Below are positions 51,955-62,299 of a DNA stretch of 64,000 nucleotides, piece after piece. Under the pieces are notes generated by a model that saw nothing but the letters and a program-made list of their open reading frames with translations, did not search any database and was not told where the DNA came from. A program made the position numbers and the translations under genes. Origin of the DNA: Polytrichum commune (lineage: Eukaryota > Streptophyta > Polytrichopsida > Polytrichales > Polytrichaceae); NCBI GenBank assembly GCA_950295325.1, contig OX485803.1, positions 42,859,554 to 42,923,553 on the forward strand, given 5' to 3'. Each line of letters opens with the position of its first letter. The first letter of the stretch is position 1.

Positions 51955-53246
51955 GGGTAGGAAGCCAAGTGTCCACCCACCGTGCAAGGTAAGCAGTAAA
52001 CTATACCTTGCATCAAGAGGATTCTTGAGCAGGGTAGGGCCAACGGGCTCAAATTCACGTTAGATTCCCCGACGTTTTTTTTTGTTTATTTATTTAATCC
52101 AAACCAACACCACAAAATGCTAATTTGATTGGGGCCAACGATCCAAATTAAGCATAAGTTACCTTGAATTTGTCTAGTGAAATCAAGTTGAGATGAACCG
52201 GTCATAACCTATACAAGGTAAGACTTTACTATAGTGCAGACCATCGTTAGTTTGGTATCGTCTTCCTTCAACACCATTTGGATATCTATAACAAGGATTT
52301 CACATTTTAGGATACCAATAGAGTACAAAATTTTGACGATATTGTTGTTCTTGATACCATCCAGATTTGTATACCATGCAAGGACCTTCATACTTGAAAA
52401 AAGAATCACTCTAGTATCATTATGATTAAATGATATGACGCCAAATAACATAATTTGATACACAAAGATGCTCTCACCTTGACATACCCACGGGTAGGCT
52501 CATTGATGTCATCATTGACGTTGATGATGATTGATACCATGCATCACTTGAGCGGTTGTGTGGGGGGGGGGGGCTTGAGTGGCACAAAAACCCTAAATAA
52601 TCCTTGGTTTTGGCATGGGCACTTCGCACATACACCTCCTTAACCCTTTTGATGAGTTTCTTTATACATAGGTCAGAGTCGTGTCCTTTTGTGGAGTTAA
52701 TAAAAATACCTCCAATGACAAGTGCAGTCTGCATGCCCAATTGGGGCATTCCTCACACCATTGAAGGGCTCTCGCCACGCCATCATTCCCAAAGAAAAGG
52801 CTAAAAAAGATTGGCTTCATCATTTCCACCTGCTGAAGAAGTTAAAGGCCGCTGGTGTCTAAGTTAGCAAAAGCACAGCACTCGAGTCCCCCCGAGTTTA
52901 ATTCAACCCCTCTTTGTCGCATGCACTTGACGGGTCCATTAAATAACGTACACTAAACCCTAAACCCAAGGAGGAAGCCTCGAGGGAAGCCTAGCTTGTG
53001 GAGCTTACAAAACATTTGCTGAGGCTGTGGAGGAATCTTCATTTGCTCACTCTGCCTGTTCCATGTACTTGACTTGCTTGACTTTAAATTAAGGTCCGGC
53101 GTATATGTATCATATCATACCCGAAACGAACATTGACCCCAACCTCAACAGCTCTCTCTACCATAATCATACATTTGGGGGCTTCAAATCTATGACTCTC
53201 CGGTGTATGTACCTTTTCATGTATTGGGTTTTCGTGTATGTATTAG
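51955..53246. other. intergenic, no supported gene
   Basis: This stretch contains a G run at 52562-52572 and short open frames without recognisable domains. Confidence 0.4.
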
Positions 53247-53322
53247 GTAATCGTTTTATTGGAACCGATTATCGGTGCAGAACCGGTTCTGCACCGATAA
53301 CCGGTTCCAATAAAACGATTAC
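53247..53322. repeat. 76-bp palindrome centred on AACCGGTT
   Basis: The left arm GTAATCGTTTTATTGGAACC pairs with the right arm GGTTCCAATAAAACGATTAC. Arms are 38 bp with a single mismatch and no spacer. It abuts a further inverted repeat at 53326-53509, and the two may belong to one foldback transposon. Confidence 0.9.
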
Positions 53323-53325
53323 CGG

Positions 53326-53509
53326 ACGTAACCGGTTGGCCGCTTTGTTGAGCCGCGCAAGTGACCTAAACAGTGGGTCACCTGTCACCATAACTAATTT
53401 AGATGATCATAACCGGCTGGGATGTCGAGGTTATCGTCTGCAAACCTGTGTGCTCAGAGCCAATCGTGTAGTGCCACCTCGGCGAAACAAAGCGGCCAAC
53501 CGGTTACGT
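53326..53509. mobile_element. 184-bp element with perfect 24-bp inverted ends
   Basis: The left arm contains ACGTAACCGGTTGGCCGCTT and the right arm AAGCGGCCAACCGGTTACGT, identical in complement over 24 bp. The ACCGG words are shared with the adjoining palindrome. The 135-codon open frame crossing this region is a by-product of the repeats, not a gene. Confidence 0.8.
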
Positions 53510-53519
53510 TAGCCTTACC

Positions 53520-54350
53520 ACTCACCTTGAGTAGAGGCATTTAGTAGGAGTTGGGAATGCTAGGGGGAGAAAAGGAACAAACTCGTCATCAATGTTACCC
53601 GCTCTTGCTTGGTGCATGTGGGAACAAGCCTCCTCTCAAGGATTGGGCACATGGCATGGGCTTCCACGGCCTAAGCGGCTGTTGGAGGATGTGGGTTGCG
53701 ATGGTAAAAGTAAAAATATGAACGCAATAGTAAGCACTTACAATAAAAACGCGTACTTTTACCTTTGGGTAAAAGACATGCAATGTGTTCACTACGTTAG
53801 GGTAAAATGCATGTTGCGTTTTACAGCATGTGCGGTGGTTTACTTTGGCTGTAACATGGATAGAGATACACAATACCGCCACCCAACTAGATGCCCGGCC
53901 TCCCAAGTTGTTGCCTGCAATTGAAGCAGCCCATTTTTGGGCCATGTGCCTAGCCCTTTGGGAAGGTGAATGGGTGGCAACCCCTACCATACATTGATCA
54001 TGCCCCGAAGGTTGGGCACCACCAACATCTTCCTTCAATGGCTCCATCCAAATATCGCCAGTGAATCCTTAAAAAAAAACAATCACGAAATACCTACACC
54101 CTCAAGGATGCCATACATGGTTCAAATTTTGACATTAGATCTTCAAGTATAAATATGTGCCCTTCATCATCATGTTCCAAAAATAAATGTAGGTTCAATA
54201 CATTAGGTACCTCTTGGAACTAGAACTACACTACTCCTTCATTTTCCATGTCAACATTAGATGTTGCTAGTTGCCCCTTACCCGTGCATACATCCACTGC
54301 CACTACATTTAGAAACTACTTCTAGCAACATACATCATAACCCTTTTACT
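53520..54350. other. intergenic, no supported gene
   Basis: Overlapping open frames on both strands near 53592-54047 have no recognisable domain. Weak inverted words (GGGCACATGGC near 53646 and GCCATGTGCC near 53942) hint at another decayed element. Confidence 0.4.
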
Positions 54351-54358
54351 CTTCCTCT

Positions 54359-55500
54359 TCAGAACTCACCCTTTGTGCTTTCCAATATGGTATGGCTAGT
54401 TGGTAAGGGAATGTGTTCAAGGTGTAGAAATCTTGCGCAAACATCTTGGACTACTAGGTCCATGTGGATTGTGAGCCGGTTCCTCAACTTGCTCTTCAAG
54501 AATGATAAGGAGTTGAATGTTTTCTTATCTTCCATACTACCCAACACTTGAATGTGAGCAATCTCAACAACTTTCATGAACTCGGAGAGTTTCGTTGAAA
54601 TGGGGGCATTGCTAGAGAGCTTACGCCAAAGCTAGGACATCGGGTTCTTAGTCACTGGCAAGAACATGGCAAATTCAACATCTGACATCATGGTGATTTT
54701 GAAGATGAAGCTTTGAAGCTCAAGGTTGTGGATGTTAAGGGGTGGAGCACCCACTTTTCAACATCCTCAATCTCAAAGTCCAAGAGATGCCCACAACTCG
54801 TTCATTGTCCCATAGAATGGTTGTAGTGTTGCAATATGCCCACGATAAGTAGCCTTGATTGTATCAATCAACCAATATTGGGGGTAGTATATGACCAAGG
54901 CACACATCACCTTTTGGTGTCGGAATTTATACTTTAATTTCTCTATGAGATGTTTCGTTGCACTAGTTAGCTACCGCTACACCTCACTAAAGATGACCTC
55001 ATAGTCAATCTTGTTCGCCTATTCCCACTATCTTGGGAAAGGTACTAATGTCAATGTAGTCATGTGGGATACACATGCAATCTTGAAAACTAAGTGATCC
55101 TCCTCACAATTGTAACAGAATAACCAATCTTGTTCAATAACCATGGATGTGTCATCTACCAAGGATCTACCAAGGATCTACCAAGGTGTCAAACTCTTTG
55201 TGATAAGCAAAGGTTAGAATTACATACATTCAATACATATTATCTTGGCATATTTTAACTACATAATTGAAATCCATAATGTAACATGTTGGATTCTATG
55301 CAAACTTGACGAGGGATTCATAGAGTGTAGCATGGGCATCAAGCAAGGTAGGGTGAGGATAATTTGCTAGTCTAGAAGCATGTAGAAATTCTACTTTGTT
55401 GTTGCCTCCTTGGGTGCATCCATTGTCATTTTTATCACCAAAGGTTTGTATTCTTCAAGCACCTTCTTTGGAGTCCTAAGCATAGACATCCAGTGAATTA
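54359..55500 (-). pseudogene. decayed hAT transposase (C-terminal dimerisation region)
   Basis: Positions 54577-54359 on the - strand read VVEIAHIQVLGSMEDKKTFN, then SFLKSKLRNRL and a HMDLVVQ-type segment. This is the arrangement of the hAT C-terminal dimerisation domain found in many plant elements. Upstream, to about 55500, frame-broken stretches such as PQYWLIDTIKATYRGHIATL look like the same transposase interrupted by stops. The left and right ends were not found. It is not the same element as the next one, whose dimerisation region differs in sequence. Confidence 0.65.
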
Positions 55501-55794
55501 TGAAATTCCTAAGTATTTTGTCACATTTGGATTCCAAACAAGTACTTCAACTCCTCCCCAAACAAACCATCAGATTCCAAAAGCCTACAACTTGTATGAA
55601 ATTGAATGTGGAAAATAACAAGGAATATTTTGTGGAATATTGTTAGTCCCACAGAACATTATATGGATTTGAATAATGTTATGTTGATTTTTGAGTCTTA
55701 CTGAAGACTTCCAATGGGATCCTGCAAAGTGAAAATTGGACAAAATTGGGCTTATCAAAAGGGGTGAGTTTTTAGTCACACCATGAATCTCAGC

Positions 55795-56740
55795 CAGTGT
55801 GTATGTTTGACAAATTTCATGTGACGTTCAACCTCAAATCCAAAGTGTCACGTGACGTTTTCAAAAACAAAAATGAATGTCAATTGACATCTACATTTTA
55901 TTCCAAAATGTCACCTCAATTTTTGGCTTACACAATATTTTAGAAAACCAATATTTTGAATAATAAAAAACAAACTTGATTTGTAACAAAAAAAAACTAT
56001 CAATCGAGTGTAAGTATCCTTCGGTCTCGTATGTTTCTCCAAATGTTGAAGATGGTAGCCCAATCCATTGCATCCACTTCAAGCCCACAAAGAGAAACCT
56101 GCATAAGAGCATCAAGGGTCTTCAAGTTCAACCTATTGCGCAAGTGGCTTTTGATTGCATTTTGTTTGGAAAATCCTCTCTCACAAATAGCTATACTTGA
56201 TGGAATGAGTATAATTTTTTGCCAAAGTTGCATAAGTTTAGGCCAATTTGTGTGCCATTCCAAATTGCTACCACATATGCGCCAAGCCTCAAATATCATT
56301 TTGTTCTCACACTCATGTCGAAGTGTTTCCGTAAATTCCAAGAGTTCTCCCTTACACATGTCACTCTCTTCTTCAATGTATTGAAACATTTGCCTCGCCA
56401 TGTTCCTAGTTAGTCTTGCTCTCCGATCACTGTCTTAGCTCCCGGTTACAAAGGAAATTGCAAGAGCAAAGTTGAACTTAAGTATGTGAGTGAGTGTAGG
56501 AAGTTCTATTGTTATGGGTTATGTTTTCCGGATACTTGAGCTGCACTTTATAGTACTCAAGTAATACGTGTCATTTCAATTTCTAGTGTGTCAATTGACG
56601 TGTGGTTTTCTTCTTCACAAGTCACAGTACGTGTCAATTTCTAGATTGTGCGTGTCAATTGACGTGCATTTTTTTTTTGTGCAAGTTTTTGCGTGTCAAA
56701 GGAGAAAAACTTGCAAAAACTTTGTCAAACATATACACTG
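55795..56740 (-). mobile_element. 946-bp internally deleted hAT element with intact 8-bp target duplication
   Basis: The element begins CAGTGTGTATGTTTGACAAA and ends TTTGTCAAACATATACACTG, inverted ends of about 20 bp. ATCTCAGC is present exactly on both sides (55787-55794 and 56741-56748), the 8-bp duplication expected for hAT. GTCAATTGAC-type words recur near both ends as subterminal repeats. Inside is a partial transposase frame at 56401-56000 on the - strand. Confidence 0.93.
56000..56401 (-). pseudogene. hAT transposase C-terminal fragment
   Basis: The 133-codon frame contains LIPSSIAICERGFSKQNAIK and SHLRNRLNLKTLDALM, the core of the hAT dimerisation domain. The DNA-binding zinc finger and the catalytic core with its acidic residues are absent. 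It lies wholly inside the 55795-56740 element. It cannot be an active transposase but may retain dimerisation ability if expressed. Confidence 0.85.
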
Positions 56741-56906
56741 ATCTCAGCTACCACATCTCACTCAAGGCTAAAAACAAGAAGAGCAAACTTTTTCCAAAAA
56801 AAAAGGAAGAACTCCATCTATTTTGGAAGGGGGGGAAAAGAAAGCCATTGACCTCATGTTGCACATCACCAAGACCAAGTAGATTCATTTTTCTCTATGG
56901 CAACTA

Positions 56907-57391
56907 AGGGCCACTTCACACACAAGCCAAGAGCCGTGACCATGAAATTGTGAGAGCCAAAAGAAGTGTCTCAAGGTTGTCTAGAATCATGTAGTGTGGT
57001 CACGGGCCCACAAGCGTAGTGTGAAGTCATAGATGACTAGGCTTGAAATCAAATGGTATTTCAATGAATTTATGTTCATGAGGGGTCCTCACACATGATA
57101 ACATATAATAAATCAACGGTTGTGAGATTTCGGAGTGCCATGGTCTTCCGGTTTTGTGTTAGGTCTACCTCCAAGAGGTAGTTTTGGAAAATAATCCAAG
57201 TGATCATGAAACATGATCCATTTGATGCCACATAGGAATCCATGTAGACGTTACATTCAATAAGTTGCATTCATCTCCTCTATTGATCCCTCAAGTGTAA
57301 TGTGAAGCGAACTTGGACCAACTCTGCCTTTTCCACCAATGAGAGTGCTTGAAGTGCAATGGTCCCTCAATCTCGTGTGTGAAGTGGCCCT
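56907..57391 (-). mobile_element. family E element, copy 3
   Basis: The ends are AGGGCCACTTCACACACAAG and CTCGTGTGTGAAGTGGCCCT, nearly perfect complements. The interior matches copies 1 and 2, including the CTCCAAGAGGTAGTTTTG block near 57168. It is the best preserved at its ends and best defines the family. Confidence 0.8.
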
Positions 57392-58034
57392 AATTGTCAA
57401 TGGACTCCCAATTGGGGCTTGGAGCATTTGTATGGGATTTGAATTACATAAGCATAACCTGGTGGAATCCACCAAGCATTGCTTCATGAGATGCATAATT
57501 CTTAGGAAAACTTGGAAAATGTTTAGCGAGGTTAGAACTTGTTCTGGTAAACAACATAGTATGTTGTGTAAGAGCATCCCCACTAGACCGGGCACCGCCC
57601 CGGGCATAATTGCACCGGTGGCACCCCGGGCATAGTGTGGGTTTACCCGACATATTGTTGGAGCCCACTAGCTCGGGTACATGCCCCTCTTCGAGGCCGG
57701 CCCCCGCCTGGTATTACCCCCTTGTCCGATTCCATTAGCCTTGCCCGATGCCTTGCCCGGATACCGATTCCGTGCCCGATGTGTTGCCCGATTCCCTACC
57801 CGATCCCTTTCGGTTCTCCGCCCGGAAATATACTAAAATCCCTTGTTAACTAATTCACTAATTAATTAATTCACTAATCATACTAGATTTTCATCAATCA
57901 CGAAATAAAACATTACACTAATATCACTATATGAGTTAATTTGAGACTTTCTATTGTCACCCATTAATATATGGACCACAACAACATGGTCTAATGTTTG
58001 AGTTGTCCTACCTAAACCATCTTGAAATGGGTTC

Positions 58035-58213
58035 TTAAAGACTGCAGATTTGTTTTCTTGGTTTTCCAGCTGCAATTTCAAGACTTTGGGGGCATGTTAT
58101 ATACCGCTGGAAAGATATTTTCAATACCTTTCCAACGGTATGTAACATGCCCCCAAATTCTTAAAATTTCAGCTGTAAAACCCACAAAACAAATCTGCAG
58201 TCTTTTAGTGACT
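58035..58213. mobile_element. ~179-bp foldback nested in the PIF/Harbinger element
   Basis: The left arm AAAGACTGCAGATTTGTTTT pairs with the right arm AAAACAAATCTGCAGTCTTT. Pairing continues inward through GGGGGCATGTTAT near 58089 and GTAACATGCCCCC near 58142. The loop is only about 15 bases. It would form a long near-perfect hairpin if transcribed. Confidence 0.85.
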
Positions 58214-58321
58214 GCAGATAAGGGTGGTCAAAAGCTCATGGTCCCATAACCGTCGTCAAAACCCCAAGTTGCAGGTATAAAGGAAAAAATTCATGGAGCT
58301 CCAGGGAGCTGGAGCGTGGCG

Positions 58322-58357
58322 TAGTTTGAGTTTGAGTTTGAGTTTGAGTTTGAGTTT
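58322..58357 (+). repeat. (GTTTGA)n short tandem repeat
   Basis: About six copies of a 6-bp unit lie inside the PIF/Harbinger element, between the nested foldback and the Myb-like frame. Confidence 0.9.
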
Positions 58358-58486
58358 GTTGACGCCGCGTTTGAAGAGACGTTGCATAACATTACACATT
58401 GGAATCCAATTAAGACAAATGAATTGCAGACATAAATCAGGAATACAAATACATAATTATGAGCCTAACTCTAACAAATACATAAT

Positions 58487-59692
58487 TCAGATTCTTGAGC
58501 CCTGCAACCATGTGGATGGAGGGGAGATTTGCCTAGGTACAAACTGTTCCCGAATTGCAGGGGTCCAAAACTGGCCAAAGAGTTCATGAGGATCAGCAGA
58601 GAGTCGTCGACGTTGTGATGGGGGAGGGTTAATTGCGAAGTCATTAGGTTGAGAATCTCGGATGGTGGTTGTATCCTCATCACGATCCGAAGCTGGTTGG
58701 CCGAAGTCATTCCCAAAAGCATTTAGATCAGCTACCCTCCTCCTGTCTGCAAACAAGTCGGAGGAATCATCCTCACAATCATCATCATCATCATCTTCTT
58801 CATTCAAATCTCCTCTAAACCCTAACCCTTGTGTTGGTGCAGATGCAGGTGCAACAGGCGTGTTGGAGCAGACTCCAAACCGAGGAGGAGCAGGCTCGTT
58901 GGAGGCAGCAACCTGTGCCTTGAGCTTTGCAAGCTCTTGGGTCCTACGGAGGTGGAGCCACTGTCTAGTAAGGTCACAGGTAATGTTCTTATCCTCTACT
59001 GTAAACAAGCTAAAAGCATTTTGCTGAGCAATTTACTCAGCTTTCTTCAATGTAGTTGCAGCAAAGTCAGTTGTAGCTTTTGCATTAGCGCGCAAAGCTA
59101 GCTCCTTCCCCTTACTTTGTGCATGCTCGTTTTTTGCCGACTTAGCACCCTGTGGTCTTGTCTGTGCAGGTGGCGATTCGGTGGAGGGAGCCTGGCCATT
59201 CGGAGAAAGCAGATCGCGACGATCAACAGGCAGCCCCTCTCTTGAGGGCGGATCAAACCCTCCACCCTTTCGCTTGCCCATAAATATTGCCGCAAACCTA
59301 GGATAGCTCTTTAACAACAACCAGCAATGTTTTAGAACAAATGCCTTCCCACATTTTTGCTTGTACAAGCTCATAGCATCTAATACAAAATCATCCTCAT
59401 TCTTCCCACTCTCATTCAGATCTCTCACTGACTGATAGAAACCACTGAACTTGGCAACAGATTGCTTGATGTCAGACCATTTTGTCTCTAGAGACCTAGC
59501 AGGACGATCAGCTCCTCCCTCGGGTTTGTATCTAGCATAGTGCGTTGCTACATTGATCCAAAATTGTGCATTCTTCTGCCCTATCCCTCTCCTGGCATCG
59601 GTGGAAGTATGCATAAAACTTCGGCAACACTGTTCTTCCTCCTCCGAGCAGAAGTTCCTGCCCTTCTTGGTCCTCCCACCCGTTGCAGGCAC
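58487..59692 (-). pseudogene. Myb/SANT-like, NAM-associated-type protein of a PIF/Harbinger element, broken by one stop
   Basis: Two frames in the same phase, 59692-59033 (219 codons) and 59008-58487 (173 codons), are separated by a single in-frame TAA at 59033-59035. Together they would span 401 residues. The N-terminal part (GRNFCSEEEEQCCRSFMHTS, then SLETKWSDIKQSVAKFSGFY and LKHCWLLLKSYPRF) is the Myb/SANT-like fold of PIF/Harbinger accessory proteins, often mislabelled as glutathione S-transferase T3-like. The second part has an acidic run (EEDDDDDD). It normally acts with a DDE transposase, which is absent here. The stop could be a real mutation or a sequencing difference. Confidence 0.8.
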
Positions 59693-59933
59693 ACCCCCCC
59701 CTTCTTGACATGGTGGAATAAGTCCAAAGTTGGGCTAACTGCCGGATGGCGTTGGCGGGCAAAACACGGTATCCGAGGCCAATATACCCGAAGAGCTCCT
59801 CCCAAATGCCCGGTCCGGCACCCATTATGGCGTTAGCGTCGACTGGTGGACGTTAGAACTTGGCATCCTGGGCACCGGATTTCCAGGAGTGCCGTTCAAC
59901 TGACTTATACCTCTGCTGGTGGGGACGCTCTAA

Positions 59934-60365
59934 GGAAATTATCACAAGCATTATGCTTGGCATTAAGTCATGTTCTAGATACAAAATTAGGCACAAAAAA
60001 CAAGAAGTTGCTTGGAACATGCTCAGGGGAGCCATCCTTTGGCACCTTTAGTGCTCTAGATGTAGCGTGGTTTTTGCTAAACATCGGCCACATGGCATGG
60101 AGTGACATGCTAGCCACGCATGTATGGCTATAAAAGCCATACCATGAAGTATGTTGAGTTTAGAAGTGCGGAAAACTAGATATCCCTTGAGACTGAATTT
60201 GTTGGTATTTGGTGCGTCGTTGAGGTGCTTTGTAAAAGAACCTTCTCTCACCTTCAATGATAGTTGTCCCCACCTTTCACCCATCATGACAATTATTTCT
60301 TATAAGATTTGGATTGATTGCGCCCATTCTTTTGAATTCATGAATTGATTCGATTCTCCCCCCTC

Positions 60366-60414
<49 letters not shown>

Positions 60415-61476
60415 CTATATTTCTCTCTAGGAGCTCACAACTTAGGGCCACCCTATGCATACAGGTTACGTGACAAGCCCAGGTTGTTAAACCCTAAAGG
60501 ACAGTAAGTAGGTACTAAAGGCCACTTTAGACTATATCCCTACTCCTGTTTTCTAAAGTCCCACTCAAAGGTGACAATTCCAACTTCATACAAGCTTACA
60601 ATGAATACAAATTAAATAAATATTTCAATTTATTGGACTTGGGTTGCCATAGTGTGAAGGGGAAATTCTTAAACACAAGCCCCACCAAGTCCCATTACAT
60701 ATCATCTTGGATACATATATGAAAAGCTCAAAGTTTTTTCATTCTTCTTAGATCTAAAGGGTCAAGACCCATCCACTTCCATCCTATTCTTGATATTGTC
60801 ATTCGTGTAGCAGAGATTTGCACCCCATATTCTTGCATTCTTGGCTCCCTACTTATTTGGTACCTCAAAAAAACCCACCCATTACTTACCCAATATTAGA
60901 AGTCCTCTTTCTTAGATCTACATAGGGTTAGGTTTGCAATTCCTATTTCTAGTTGCTTTAGCAATCCCAATTCAGGTTGAACATGTCACAAGATCCTTTA
61001 TATGTGTTTGATGTTAGAACCAGAGGCTTCTTGATGTCCAATACCATGGAAAAAAGGCATGAAGTATAATCATCGTCAATATATAGAATCATTTAGGGAT
61101 GGGATCAACAATGAGCGCCAAGAACAATTAATGATAATTTGATCATGATAAATAAAACATAATTTTCTGTTAAATTTAACACTATACTTTATCTATCTGC
61201 TATATCTTCTCTAGGTGTTTACGGGATTATTACAGCGGGCTGATCTAGTAATTCTAGATATGCTTTTTTAGGTGCATTACAAAACATCATTCCAAATGTT
61301 AGATGAAAAGTACGTTTGTATGGTGAGAATTCCCTCTCGACCAATGAATATCCGTATTATTTTAAGGTTTGCAAAAAGGTGAAGTGACAATATGAGTGCG
61401 TGGCTCCAATACTAAGAACTTTAGCTACGGCCATTACTTTTTCTTTTTCTGTTCTTTTCTTACTAAGAATCTTAGA
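59934..61476. other. intergenic, no supported gene
   Basis: AT-rich sequence with a (GA)n microsatellite at about 60370-60411. No recognisable coding frame. Confidence 0.5.
60370..60411 (+). repeat. (GA)n microsatellite
   Basis: About 42 bp of uninterrupted GA dinucleotides. Confidence 0.95.
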
Positions 61477-61478
61477 TA

Positions 61479-61795
61479 CTCCCTCTGTTTCAAAATAAAA
61501 CTGTGGTTTCTATTTCAGTGCGGGATTAAGAACAGTGACCAGCTTTGAACCACAATGCGTTTTTTAACCAAAATTGGGAGCTGTCGAAAATTAGCAAGCT
61601 GGCACGGAGTATACAGTATTTACCGAGGCTACTGTAGCTTCTTAGATAAATATACCATATTTATTAGTAGGCCCAGCTGCACTGCCGTTGTTAGCCGTGA
61701 ATGATAGGCATGAGTAGTGGTAATAACAAAACCATGGTTTTATTCTGGCACGGAGTTTATGCAGAAACCATGGTTTTATTGTGAAACAGAGGGAG
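61479..61795. mobile_element. 317-bp Stowaway (Tc1/mariner-type) MITE
   Basis: It begins CTCCCTCTGTTTCAAAATAA and ends with the complement finishing AAACAGAGGGAG. TA lies directly on both sides (61477-61478 and 61796-61797), as expected for Stowaway. The interior is non-coding. The next repeat unit supplies an unoccupied version of the insertion site at 62036-62049. Confidence 0.92.
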
Positions 61796-61797
61796 TA

Positions 61798-62289
61798 TGA
61801 ACATAACTAAGTGATGACTCAGTCATAACATTATTCTGTTGCTAGCAACCGTTCCATTCTAATAACATCAGTACATTGCTTCATCAGAATTCTTCAGCTT
61901 GAATTTGCCAGCGCAATGCTATGATGTGAAAATAAATAGAGTATAATTCCAAATAGAATATGGCCTATTCCTGGCCCCACCCAACGTACAGACTTAACTG
62001 AAGAATGTTATGGTGATGGCTTCGATACTAAGAATCTTAGATATGAACATAACTAAGTGATGACTCAGTCATAACATTATTTTGTTGCTAGCAACCGTTC
62101 CATTCTAATAACATCAGTACATTGCTTCATCAAAATTCTTCAGCTTGAATTTGCCAGCGCAATGCTATGATGTGAAAATAAATAGAGTATAATTCCAAAT
62201 AGAATATGGCATATTCCTGGCCCCACCCAACGTACAGACTTAACTGAAGAATGTTATGGTGATGGCTTTGATACTACGAATCTTAGATA
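61798..62289 (+). repeat. 246-bp tandem duplication, two nearly identical copies
   Basis: Copies at 61798-62043 and 62044-62289 differ at only a handful of positions, so the duplication is recent. Each contains GATGACTCAGTCATAACATT and GAATTTGCCAGCGCAATGC. A third partial start (CGAACGTAACTA) follows at 62290. No coding frame is conserved in either copy. Confidence 0.95.
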
Positions 62290-62299
62290 CGAACGTAAC

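Larger units (their letters stand above)
57572..59930 (-). mobile_element. 2.36-kb PIF/Harbinger-type element with TAA target duplication
   Basis: The left end is GAGCATCCCCACTAG and the right end CTGGTGGGGACGCTC, inverted with two differences in 15 bp. TAA directly flanks both ends (57569-57571 and 59931-59933), the 3-bp duplication typical of PIF/Harbinger. It carries a Myb/SANT-like frame on the - strand but no recognisable DDE transposase, and it has a foldback element inserted at about 58035-58213. It is non-autonomous. Confidence 0.85.

Noticed and set aside
52604-52870. Lysine-rich short frames near 52745-52860
   Set aside because: They look protein-like over about 35 residues but are too short and unrecognised to call a gene.
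53105-53512. 135-codon frame
   Set aside because: It runs through a palindrome and an inverted-repeat element, so its peptide is an artefact of repeat structure.
58662-59027. 121-codon + strand frame
   Set aside because: It is a shadow of the acidic, repeat-rich part of the Myb-like - strand frame.
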